Shown here: one piece after another, positions 14,352 to 20,303 of the stretch
Numbering within the stretch: position 1 is the first letter of the stretch
Layout of the letters: the number at the start of each line of letters is the position of its first letter
Source: a virus
IMG/VR virus record: IMGVR_UViG_3300032241_001665
Coordinates: 1-20,787 of that record
DNA length: 20,787 nucleotides
Direction: 5' to 3' (one strand)
Made by a program: the position numbers and the translations under genes
The notes under the pieces: generated by a model
Seen by the model: the letters and a program-made list of their open reading frames with translations, nothing else
What the model was told of the DNA's origin: nothing
Databases searched by the model: none

Positions 14352-16556
14352 ATGACTAAATTAAATATTCAATCAAAATCGCAACTTGCAAAATTATTTG
14401 CAACCGAAAATCTATCTGTAGAACATAATAACGTAAAAACGGCATCGTTTGATTTATTGAATAGAGTATTGACATTACCTATCTTTAAAAATCCACAAGG
14501 CGATGTTTATGACATGTTAACTGCCCACGAATGTTCACACGCTTTACATACTCCTATATCCACATGGTCAAAATTAACAAATGAAGAATTTAGATTCTAT
14601 GTTAATATTTTAGAAGACACAAGAATTGATAGATTAATACAAAAAAAATATCCAGGTATTGTTAAAAACTATATTAATGGTTTTGATGTATTAATGCAAC
14701 AAAACTTTTTTAAATTAAAAGATAAAAATATTAATACAGATTTAATGTTAATTGATAAAATTAATATGTTTTATAAATCATCTAAAAGAATGAAAATTAA
14801 ATTTAATGATGATGAAAAAAAATGGTTAGATAAAGTAGATGCTCTTAAATCATTTAATGATGTAATTAAACTTGCCAAAGAATTATATGAATTTCAAGAA
14901 AATGAAATTAAAAAATTATCTATGTTACCTGAATTTGATAATCACCCTTATGTTAAAAATTATAAACTAGATAAAAATGGTAAACCAATTAAAGTAATCA
15001 CGACTAATTCTGATGAAAATACATTTGATAATAAAGATGATAATAAAGATGGCAATCAAATTAAAAAAAGTAATGAAGGCAATCCTAATGGTTATGGTGG
15101 TAACAATGTACAAGTAGATAACGCTCCATTAAAATCATATACTGATCAAGCATTTGAAGAAGAAAAAAATAAATTATTAGATACATCTAAAAGTTATAAT
15201 TATGTAACTTTACCTGAACCTATATTAAAAGACACAATCGTATCTTATAATACTTTTTTAGATGATTTTAGAAATAATAATAAAGAAGCATTTAAAAGAA
15301 GCTCTGATTGTGTACATTACTGGCAATGGTTAAAACAAGATTTTTTAAAATTTAAAAAAGAAAATGCAAAAACTGTAATGTATCTTGTTAAAGAATTTGA
15401 AATGAAAAAAGCAGCATCTGCTTATAAAAGAGCAACAATAGATAAAACTGGTGTTATAGATCCTCTTAAACTTAAAAATTATAAATTTGATGATAATATT
15501 TTTAAAAGATTAACTATATTACCTAATAGTAAAAATCACGGTATGATGATGTTATTAGACTGGTCTGGTTCTATGTCTGATATTTTAAGTAAAACAATAT
15601 ATCAATTAATGAATTTAATATGGTTTTGTCAAAAAATTAATATACCATTTGAAGTATATCTATTTAAAGATGTTGAAGAACAAAAAATTCCTTATGGTTT
15701 TAAACCATCATTTAAATATAAAAATAAAGATTTAGCAGCAGAAAATTTAAAACTTATAAACATTGCTAGTCATAAAATGAAAAAAAATGTATTACACGAA
15801 GCAATGACATACTTATATCTTGTAGCAAAACAATTTAATAGAAATTGGGAAAAAGAAAAAACAGAAGGCAGAATGATATATATTCCTGAAAACTATAAAT
15901 TAACATCTACACCATTGAACGAAGCATTATTAGTATGCCAAAAATTAGTACCTATTTTTAAAGACAAATATAAAATTGAAAAACTTACATTTATAACACT
16001 TACAGATGGTGAGACTAATTCTCATTTTACTGAAATGTATTATGATAATACAAAACCAACAAATCTATCTTCATTTAAAAGATATAGTGCAATTCATGTT
16101 GTTAAAGATAAAAATAAAAATTATTCAACTTATGATGTAAGATCAGGTGATTATTCTTATAACAGAACAGGCCTTACAAGTATATTATTAAATATGTTAA
16201 GAGAAAAGTATAATGTTAATACTATTGGATTCTTTTTATCAAAATACACAAGTAAATATTCTTTTGAACGATTTGTAAATGAATATAATCATTCTAAAGG
16301 AATCACTACTAAAAATACAAATTTTGATAAACTTAGAAAACAATTTTTAAAAGAAAAAACAATTGAAGTATCTAAATCAGGATATAACAAATACTTTATT
16401 GTAAATGCTAAAGACATGGGTATTTCATCTTTAGATTTAAACACTCTTAATACATCATCTAAAGTTTCCGATATTAAACGAAATTTCGTTAATTCTATGA
16501 AAAATCGTATTCATTCGAGAGTTTTATTAAACAGATTTATTGAACAGGTGGCTTAA
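14352..16556 (+). CDS. cobT: CobT-like VWA protein with HExxH metallopeptidase-like N-terminus
   Basis: This large (734-residue) protein resembles the CobT-like proteins of marine T4-like phages. The N-terminal part has 'TAHECSHALHTP' with an HExxH motif (H59, E60, H63) and 'NILEDTRIDRLI' about 25 residues later, where E88 could be a third metal ligand as in gluzincin peptidases. A low-complexity Asn/Asp/Lys linker spans about residues 215-260. The C-terminal von Willebrand A domain has a MIDAS motif 'DWSGS' (D403, S405, S407) and 'LTDGETNS' (D552). VWA proteins of this type work with MoxR/CobS AAA+ ATPases, the gene that follows. In bacteria CobS-CobT-CobN insert cobalt in B12 synthesis, but no CobN is visible, so a chelatase role is doubtful. 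Remodelling or cleavage of a protein partner is at least as likely. Confidence 0.8.
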   Translation: MTKLNIQSKSQLAKLFATENLSVEHNNVKTASFDLLNRVLTLPIFKNPQGDVYDMLTAHECSHALHTPISTWSKLTNEEFRFYVNILEDTRIDRLIQKKYPGIVKNYINGFDVLMQQNFFKLKDKNINTDLMLIDKINMFYKSSKRMKIKFNDDEKKWLDKVDALKSFNDVIKLAKELYEFQENEIKKLSMLPEFDNHPYVKNYKLDKNGKPIKVITTNSDENTFDNKDDNKDGNQIKKSNEGNPNGYGGNNVQVDNAPLKSYTDQAFEEEKNKLLDTSKSYNYVTLPEPILKDTIVSYNTFLDDFRNNNKEAFKRSSDCVHYWQWLKQDFLKFKKENAKTVMYLVKEFEMKKAASAYKRATIDKTGVIDPLKLKNYKFDDNIFKRLTILPNSKNHGMMMLLDWSGSMSDILSKTIYQLMNLIWFCQKINIPFEVYLFKDVEEQKIPYGFKPSFKYKNKDLAAENLKLINIASHKMKKNVLHEAMTYLYLVAKQFNRNWEKEKTEGRMIYIPENYKLTSTPLNEALLVCQKLVPIFKDKYKIEKLTFITLTDGETNSHFTEMYYDNTKPTNLSSFKRYSAIHVVKDKNKNYSTYDVRSGDYSYNRTGLTSILLNMLREKYNVNTIGFFLSKYTSKYSFERFVNEYNHSKGITTKNTNFDKLRKQFLKEKTIEVSKSGYNKYFIVNAKDMGISSLDLNTLNTSSKVSDIKRNFVNSMKNRIHSRVLLNRFIEQVA

Positions 16557-16560
16557 GTGA

Positions 16561-16578
16561 TTGATTTTAAACACTTTT
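16561..16578 (+). repeat. Copy B of a duplicated upstream element (before the CobS-like gene)
   Basis: An exact match to 14281-14298. It begins 4 bases after the CobT-like stop and is followed by CATAAC and by CCTGATATACTAAGCT, which holds the -10 box of the next promoter. Confidence 0.75.
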
Positions 16579-16594
16579 TTCTTTGTCATAACCC

Positions 16595-16623
16595 TTGTGG
16601 TTATTATATTAACCTGATATACT
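16595..16623 (+). promoter_or_regulatory. Sigma70-like promoter of the CobS-like gene
   Basis: TTGTGG (16595-16600), a 17-base spacer and TATACT (16618-16623). The -35 is weak, which would fit dependence on an activator at the upstream repeat. A start near 16630 leaves a leader of about 31 nt to the ATG at 16661. Confidence 0.5.
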
Positions 16624-16660
16624 AAGCTTATACAATTTAATTATGAAAGGACTAAATAAT

Positions 16661-17851
16661 ATGATTGAACTAAAAATAGACCAAAAATCTTTTGTAGATA
16701 AGATATATTCTTTTTACAAAAAAGATGTTTTAACAAGAGGTGAAATAAACTCTTTTTACAAAAAACAAAAACTTAAAAATCCATCTTGGTTAAAAACAAA
16801 TGAGTATAAAGTTGGTAGAGGTCAATATAAATTACCTTTAACATCAAATAAACCTATAACTACTGTTATACCTACAACAGAAATTAAACACGAAGCGGCT
16901 TATATCGTATCATCTTTAACAGGTGACATTGTACCTAAAAAAGATCCAGTGTTTGTACCATTTGGTAATTATACTGATATTAAATCTATCATTAAATCTA
17001 ATAAATTTTATCCAGTATTCGTTACAGGTTTATCTGGTAACGGTAAAACAATGTCTATATTACAGGCATGTGCTGAGAATAAAAAAGAATGTATTAGAGT
17101 TAACGTAACGATTGAAACAGATGAAGACGATCTATTAGGTGGTTATAGACTTAAAGACGGACAAACTGTATGGCAAAACGGCCCGGTTATAGAAGCAATG
17201 GAACGAGGTGCATTATTACTATTAGATGAGATTGATTTGGCATCTAATAAGATTATGTGCTTACAACCCATCTTAGAAGGTTCTGGTGTATTTGTTAAAA
17301 AAATTAACAAGTTTGTAAAACCAAAAGAAGGCTTTAACGTAATTGCAACTGCAAATACTAAAGGTCAAGGTTCCGAAGATGGTAAGTTTATCGGTACAAA
17401 TATTCTGAACGAAGCGTTTTTAGAACGTTTTCCAGTTACATTTGAGCAAAGATATCCTAATACTAAAACAGAAGAAAAAATCTTAAACAATACATTATCT
17501 ATAGTAGGTAAAAAAGATGCTGACTATGTAACTAAGTTAGTTAGATGGGCGGACGTTATTCGTAAAACTTACTTTGATGGTGGCGTTGATGAGATTATTT
17601 CAACTCGTAGATTAGTACATATTGCACAAGCATATAGTATCTTTGATAATAAGTTAAAAGCAATTGAATTGTGTACAAATAGATTTGATGAAGATACAAA
17701 AACTTCATTTGTAGATTTATACACTAAAGTTGATGCAGGTGCTACACCAGAACAGATACTTGAAAGTCAAAGAAAAGCTGAGGTTCAAGCACAAGCGGAA
17801 CTTGATAAACAAGATTCCAATGATAGTGAGGATAGCGGGGTAGTTGCTTAA
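16661..17851 (+). CDS. cobS: CobS/MoxR-like AAA+ ATPase
   Basis: The 396-residue AAA+ ATPase is of the MoxR/CobS type. Motifs are Walker A 'GLSGNGKT' (123-130), 'GGYRLKDGQTVWQNGPVIEA' of the pore-loop region, Walker B 'ALLLLDEID' (D189, E190), sensor 1 'NVIATANT' and 'FLERFPVTFEQRYP' with the arginine finger region. An N-terminal domain of about 100 residues has two SFYKK motifs encoded by an exact 15-base repeat (16709 and 16751). I place the start at 16661, where AAAGGA at 16646-16651 is well spaced; an ATG at 16643 has no ribosome site and would only add 6 residues. The ATPase probably acts on or with the preceding VWA protein. CobS homologues are widespread in marine T4-like phages, with no proven function that I know of. 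Confidence 0.88.
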   Translation: MIELKIDQKSFVDKIYSFYKKDVLTRGEINSFYKKQKLKNPSWLKTNEYKVGRGQYKLPLTSNKPITTVIPTTEIKHEAAYIVSSLTGDIVPKKDPVFVPFGNYTDIKSIIKSNKFYPVFVTGLSGNGKTMSILQACAENKKECIRVNVTIETDEDDLLGGYRLKDGQTVWQNGPVIEAMERGALLLLDEIDLASNKIMCLQPILEGSGVFVKKINKFVKPKEGFNVIATANTKGQGSEDGKFIGTNILNEAFLERFPVTFEQRYPNTKTEEKILNNTLSIVGKKDADYVTKLVRWADVIRKTYFDGGVDEIISTRRLVHIAQAYSIFDNKLKAIELCTNRFDEDTKTSFVDLYTKVDAGATPEQILESQRKAEVQAQAELDKQDSNDSEDSGVVA

Positions 17852-17871
17852 AACCTATCAATTTAGTCCTT

Positions 17872-17893
17872 GGGTGGTTAGAAATAGCCACCC
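17872..17893 (+). other. Hairpin with GAAA tetraloop after the CobS-like gene
   Basis: GGGTGGTTA pairs with TAGCCACCC (9 bp with one G-U) around a GAAA loop. No T-run follows, so it is not a classic terminator; it may protect the 3' end of the upstream mRNA. The next promoter begins 10 bases later. Confidence 0.7.
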
Positions 17894-17903
17894 TACACTA
17901 GAT

Positions 17904-17932
17904 TTGACAAAATCTATAAACTATGATACAAT
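17904..17932 (+). promoter_or_regulatory. Sigma70-like promoter of the ParB-like/GIY-YIG/bS21 operon
   Basis: Perfect TTGACA (17904-17909), a 17-base spacer and TACAAT (17927-17932) with an extended TGA. The leader to the ATG at 17959 is about 20 nt, has no Shine-Dalgarno sequence, and carries ACTAATAAC, also present before the gene at 20304. Confidence 0.7.
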
Positions 17933-17958
17933 AATAACAACTAATAACATTATATATT

Positions 17959-18957
17959 ATGAAACAATTGAAACAATTACCTAATAACGTTGCAAAAATG
18001 CCTGTATATCCAGGGTGTAAATTTTTATATTTTGCATTAGTAAAAGTAAAAGATATAAAAACAAGATTTTCTTTTGCAGATTTACTATGGGGAAAAATTA
18101 AAAATGCATTAATCAATATTCGTACCACAAATTGGCTTATTGTCAAAACAATTGAGACTTCAATTATCGAAGGCACCTATGATACTTCAAATTTTGAACC
18201 ACCTATAGTATCTGAATCATTAGAACTTTTTATGGGCAAACATAGATATTTAGCTCATTTAAATACAAATGAAACCTATATGATCGTTGCAGTAGTTGAA
18301 TTTTTACATTTTGAAAATAAAAAACCTATTCATTGGTTAAGAATTGCTCAAGGTATTGAAAATAATAAACCAGTTTTTAAAAATCAAGGCACCGATGATG
18401 ATAATATACAAATTGTTTTAACACAAATAAAAGAAAAAACTATATCATTAGAATATAACGATATTGAAAATTCTTTTAAATGTTTAGGCATAAAACAAGG
18501 CATAAAAAGAAAAAAACTTATAGATTTAGTTTATAAAAAACTTAATAAAAAATCTTCTATAGAAATTCCTGAACAGTTATCAGCAGAAGAAAAAAGAATA
18601 TGGTTTAAAAAAACATATCCAAATTGTACAGCATCAACACCTGAAAATATAAAAATAAATGATGATAATAATATTTATTTATTAGGTGAATATAAAAATA
18701 AAACTGATAGATATCCTATAATAAATCCTTATAAAATGTTGTTAACAGCAACAGCACATAAAGATAACCAAGTAGTTTTTCAATACAGTGTAAATGCTGA
18801 AACTGCAAAACAAGTAAAAATAATGAGAAACTATGTACCATTAAATATGATTGAGTTTGAAAATAAAATTTGCAATATGGCAGATTATATTAGATCATTT
18901 AATTATAAAAGACCAATACAAATACCAATGTCTCAACTGAAAGGAGATATAAAGTAA
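17959..18957 (+). CDS. ParB/sulfiredoxin-fold-like protein, unknown function
   Basis: The product has 332 residues. The stretch from about residue 70 to 116, 'EGTYDTSNFEPPIVSESLEL', then FMGKHRYLAHL, then TYMIVAVVEF, resembles the ParB N-terminal (ParB/Srx) fold, in which a 'G(R/K)HR..A' motif binds nucleotide (here G93, H95, R96). The C-terminal 200 residues are basic and not recognised. ParB-like phage proteins include CTPases, DNA nucleases and modification-related factors, so the activity is open. It heads a tight operon: its stop overlaps the next gene's ATG (TAATG) and a ribosome site AAGGAG sits inside its last codons. It is driven by a host-type promoter, suggesting early expression. 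The lineage assignment is moderate; the coding call is strong. Confidence 0.6.
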   Translation: MKQLKQLPNNVAKMPVYPGCKFLYFALVKVKDIKTRFSFADLLWGKIKNALINIRTTNWLIVKTIETSIIEGTYDTSNFEPPIVSESLELFMGKHRYLAHLNTNETYMIVAVVEFLHFENKKPIHWLRIAQGIENNKPVFKNQGTDDDNIQIVLTQIKEKTISLEYNDIENSFKCLGIKQGIKRKKLIDLVYKKLNKKSSIEIPEQLSAEEKRIWFKKTYPNCTASTPENIKINDDNNIYLLGEYKNKTDRYPIINPYKMLLTATAHKDNQVVFQYSVNAETAKQVKIMRNYVPLNMIEFENKICNMADYIRSFNYKRPIQIPMSQLKGDIK

Positions 18958-19325
18958 TGTCTTTAAAAAATAAAAATATAATTAATCAATCAGGTGTTTA
19001 TTTCATAAAAATGAAATTAGATTCTGAAATTATTAAAGAATGTCCCAATACTAATTTTATAAAAATTGGTGAGTGTGTTAATAAAGAAAATAGAAAAGAT
19101 GATTTAGATACAGGTAGTCCTTTTCCATTAGAAGTAGTAGGTTTTATACCATTACCTAGAGATAAGAATATTCTTAGAGCAGAAGAAAAAAGAGCTCATT
19201 CATATTTTGGTCACTATCATTATAAGGGAGAATGGTATAAAAATATGGAGAATCTTGTTGATGATTATGTTAATTTAAGAAAAAAAGATTTAACTAACCA
19301 AGAAACCGTTAAGGAGGTATATTAA
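18957..19325 (+). CDS. T5orf172/GIY-YIG-like small protein
   Basis: The product has 122 residues. The order 'GVYFIKM' (13-19), 'FIKIGEC' with 'ENRKDDLDTGSPFPLEVVGF' (44-63), an 'AEEKRAHSYFGHYHYKGEWY' segment (E76, H81, GEW 91-93) matches the T5orf172/MUG113 branch of the GIY-YIG nuclease superfamily: first-strand Tyr, KIG, an Arg on the helix, a Glu and a C-terminal EW(Y/F). Here the second motif is KIGE and the first is GVYFI, a normal variant for this branch. It may be a small endonuclease acting on DNA, or a binding protein without cleavage. The ATG overlaps the upstream stop and has AAGGAG 10 bases before it. The last codons encode the perfect Shine-Dalgarno sequence of the bS21 gene. Confidence 0.72.
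   Translation: MSLKNKNIINQSGVYFIKMKLDSEIIKECPNTNFIKIGECVNKENRKDDLDTGSPFPLEVVGFIPLPRDKNILRAEEKRAHSYFGHYHYKGEWYKNMENLVDDYVNLRKKDLTNQETVKEVY
19311..19318 (+). promoter_or_regulatory. Perfect Shine-Dalgarno AAGGAGGT of the bS21 gene
   Basis: An eight-base match to the 16S anti-Shine-Dalgarno, the strongest ribosome site in the window. It lies 8 bases before a CTG in the bS21 frame and supports initiation there despite the lack of ATG, GTG or TTG. Confidence 0.75.
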
Positions 19326-19326
19326 A

Positions 19327-19533
19327 CTGGGGTTAAAAGTAGAGGTTAAGAATAACAATGTTGAAAAAGCAATGCGTATTCTTAAAAAGAAACTGTTAAA
19401 GGAAGGTGTTATGAGACTGTATAAAATGAAACAGACTTATGAAAAGCCATCCGAAAAAAGAGTTAGAAAGCAAAAAGAAATGCGAATTAACTTTTTAAAA
19501 AGACAAAAAATGATAAGAGATTCACAGTTTTAA
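19327..19533 (+). CDS. rpsU: Ribosomal protein bS21 (phage-encoded), non-ATG start
   Basis: A 68-residue, very basic product with the layout of bS21, the small-subunit protein beside the anti-Shine-Dalgarno end of 16S rRNA. It has an N-terminal strand 'LKVEVKNNN', then 'VEKAMRILKKKLLKEGVMRL', then the family signature 'YEKPSEKRVRKQKEMR' and a lysine/arginine-rich helix. In E. coli the matching part is YEKPTTERKRAK. There is no ATG, GTG or TTG at the right place: CTG at 19327 sits 8 bases behind a perfect Shine-Dalgarno and is my choice; ATT at 19321 is the alternative, and the first ATG (19357) would remove the N-terminal strand. bS21 is among the ribosomal proteins known from viruses. Here it is last in the ParB-like/GIY-YIG operon. 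Expressed, it could replace host bS21 and change which mRNAs initiate. Confidence 0.85.
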   Translation: MGLKVEVKNNNVEKAMRILKKKLLKEGVMRLYKMKQTYEKPSEKRVRKQKEMRINFLKRQKMIRDSQF

Positions 19534-19625
19534 CGCCAAATGTGAACGAATAAATATTATTGATATAGGCAATTCGTAAGACCTATATCGGCGTTGAAAG
19601 GTTTGAACCTACCTAAAGGTTCACA
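19532..19625 (+). ncRNA. Candidate structured RNA with possible pseudoknots
   Basis: Between bS21 and hsp20 several long complementary stretches fit together. P1 is AACGCC (19532-19537) with GGCGTT (19590-19595). P2 is GATATAGG (19562-19569) with CCTATATC (19582-19589), stacked directly on P1. P3 is GAACCT (19605-19610) with AGGTTC (19617-19622). Two pseudoknot pairings are possible: ACGAAT (19546-19551) with ATTCGT in the P2 loop (19572-19577), and TGTGAAC (19541-19547) with GTTCACA (19619-19625). The second competes with P3, which suggests a switch or alternative folds. I do not recognise a known riboswitch or ribozyme core. It could be an independent small RNA, a 3' element of the bS21 mRNA, or a leader element of hsp20. 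Confidence 0.5.
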
Positions 19626-19635
19626 AATCGGTGTT

Positions 19636-19667
19636 TGGTGGTTTACTCCGTGATAAACAAACCACCA
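19636..19667 (+). other. 9-bp hairpin before the hsp20 promoter
   Basis: TGGTGGTTT (19636-19644) pairs perfectly with AAACCACCA (19659-19667). It ends one base before TTGACA and shares the GGTGGTT/CCACC core with the hairpin at 17872. There is no T-run, so termination is uncertain; a 3' stabiliser or factor-dependent stop is possible. Confidence 0.65.
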
Positions 19668-19668
19668 C

Positions 19669-19697
19669 TTGACAAATTATAGTTGAATAACTATATA
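19669..19697 (+). promoter_or_regulatory. Sigma70-like promoter of hsp20, overlapping the late box
   Basis: Perfect TTGACA (19669-19674), a 17-base spacer and TATATA (19692-19697). Four bases of this -10 are shared with the TATAAATA late box that follows, so the two promoters use almost the same site. Confidence 0.6.
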
Positions 19698-19701
19698 AAT
19701 A
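19694..19701 (+). promoter_or_regulatory. T4-type late promoter (TATAAATA) of hsp20
   Basis: An exact late box. The predicted start at G19707 would place a stem (GAAAG with CTTTC, 19707-19711 and 19725-19729) at the very 5' end of the mRNA, ahead of a 54-nt leader with AGGAG at 19751-19755. Confidence 0.7.
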
Positions 19702-19760
19702 ATATTGAAAGTGCCAATAGTGGGCTTTCAATTTTAACTTGCTTAACAAAAGGAGATAAA

Positions 19761-20213
19761 ATGACTAATAGACAATTAAGCATATTCAATCAACTGAGAC
19801 CTTTATCCATAGGGTTTGACAATGTATTCAATCACTTTGAATCAATGTTAAATGATGACTTTGGATTAAGAGTTCCAACAGTAAACTATCCACCATACAA
19901 TATCGTAGAGACTTCAAAAAACAATTATGATATTGAAGTTGCTCTTGCTGGTTACAACAAAAAAGATATTGATGTAACCTTTGAGGAAGGACAGTTAACC
20001 ATCAAATCTAAAAAATCTGATAAAGATGAAACTAAAGATAAAGATGGTAATACAATCTATAAAGGTATTGCTAAGAGATACTTTGAAAGATCATTTACAA
20101 TTGCTGATGATGTTGAAATCATAGGCGCTGAGTTAAAAGATGGTCTATTAAAGGTATCATTAGAAAAGATTATACCTGAATCTAAAAAACCAAAAACTAT
20201 TGATATTAAGTAA
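19761..20213 (+). CDS. hsp20: Small heat shock protein Hsp20 (IbpA-like)
   Basis: The 150-residue product is an alpha-crystallin-type chaperone that holds unfolding proteins without ATP. The domain spans about residues 45-140: 'YPPYNIVETSKNNYDIEVAL', then AGYNKKDIDVTFEEGQLTIK, a charged loop with KDKDGNTIYKGIAKRYFERS, then LKDGLLKVSLEKIIPE, ending with the 'IDI' tail motif that docks neighbouring subunits. The start is set by AGGAG 5 bases upstream; no earlier ATG is in frame. Hsp20 genes are common in marine T4-like phages and may assist folding or assembly of structural proteins late in infection. The late box supports late expression, while the overlapping host-type promoter would add early expression. 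Confidence 0.95.
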   Translation: MTNRQLSIFNQLRPLSIGFDNVFNHFESMLNDDFGLRVPTVNYPPYNIVETSKNNYDIEVALAGYNKKDIDVTFEEGQLTIKSKKSDKDETKDKDGNTIYKGIAKRYFERSFTIADDVEIIGAELKDGLLKVSLEKIIPESKKPKTIDIK

Positions 20214-20232
20214 TTAGTATCAATTTAAATAG

Positions 20233-20265
20233 AAGGCCGATAGTGATTGACATTGTCGGCCTTTT
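20233..20265 (+). terminator. Intrinsic terminator after hsp20 with a promoter box in its loop
   Basis: AAGGCCGA (20233-20240) pairs with TCGGCCTT (20256-20263), an 8-bp stem followed by TT and T-rich sequence (cctTTTgTgTT). The 15-base loop contains TTGACA, the -35 box of the following gene, so termination and initiation signals are interleaved. Confidence 0.8.
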
Positions 20266-20275
20266 GTGTTAATAT
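20247..20275 (+). promoter_or_regulatory. Sigma70-like promoter inside the hsp20 terminator
   Basis: TTGACA (20247-20252) in the terminator loop, a 17-base spacer that includes the 3' arm of the stem, and TAATAT (20270-20275) with TGT before it. The leader of about 22 nt carries ACTAATAAC and ends ATTATGAAA, like the leader at 17933-17958. Confidence 0.65.
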
Positions 20276-20303
20276 AGCTATATAAACTAATAACTATTAT
20301 ATT

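Noticed and set aside
16643-16660. Start of the CobS-like gene at the first ATG
   Set aside because: AAAGGA lies after this ATG and is correctly spaced for the ATG at 16661, which I use instead.
14352-17851. A genuine B12 (cobalamin) synthesis operon
   Set aside because: No CobN or other B12 genes are visible, and the VWA protein has HExxH; the Cob names are kept only as family labels.
17842-17852. MotA-box-like TTGCTTA (also at 19739)
   Set aside because: The first copy is the last codons of the CobS-like gene, and neither has a -10 box at the proper distance.
19599-19668. tRNA or tmRNA 3' part: GGTTTGAACC resembles a T-arm and CCACCA a 3' end
   Set aside because: No 7-base T-loop can be formed, there is no anticodon arm, and the CCACCA belongs to the perfect hairpin 19636-19667.
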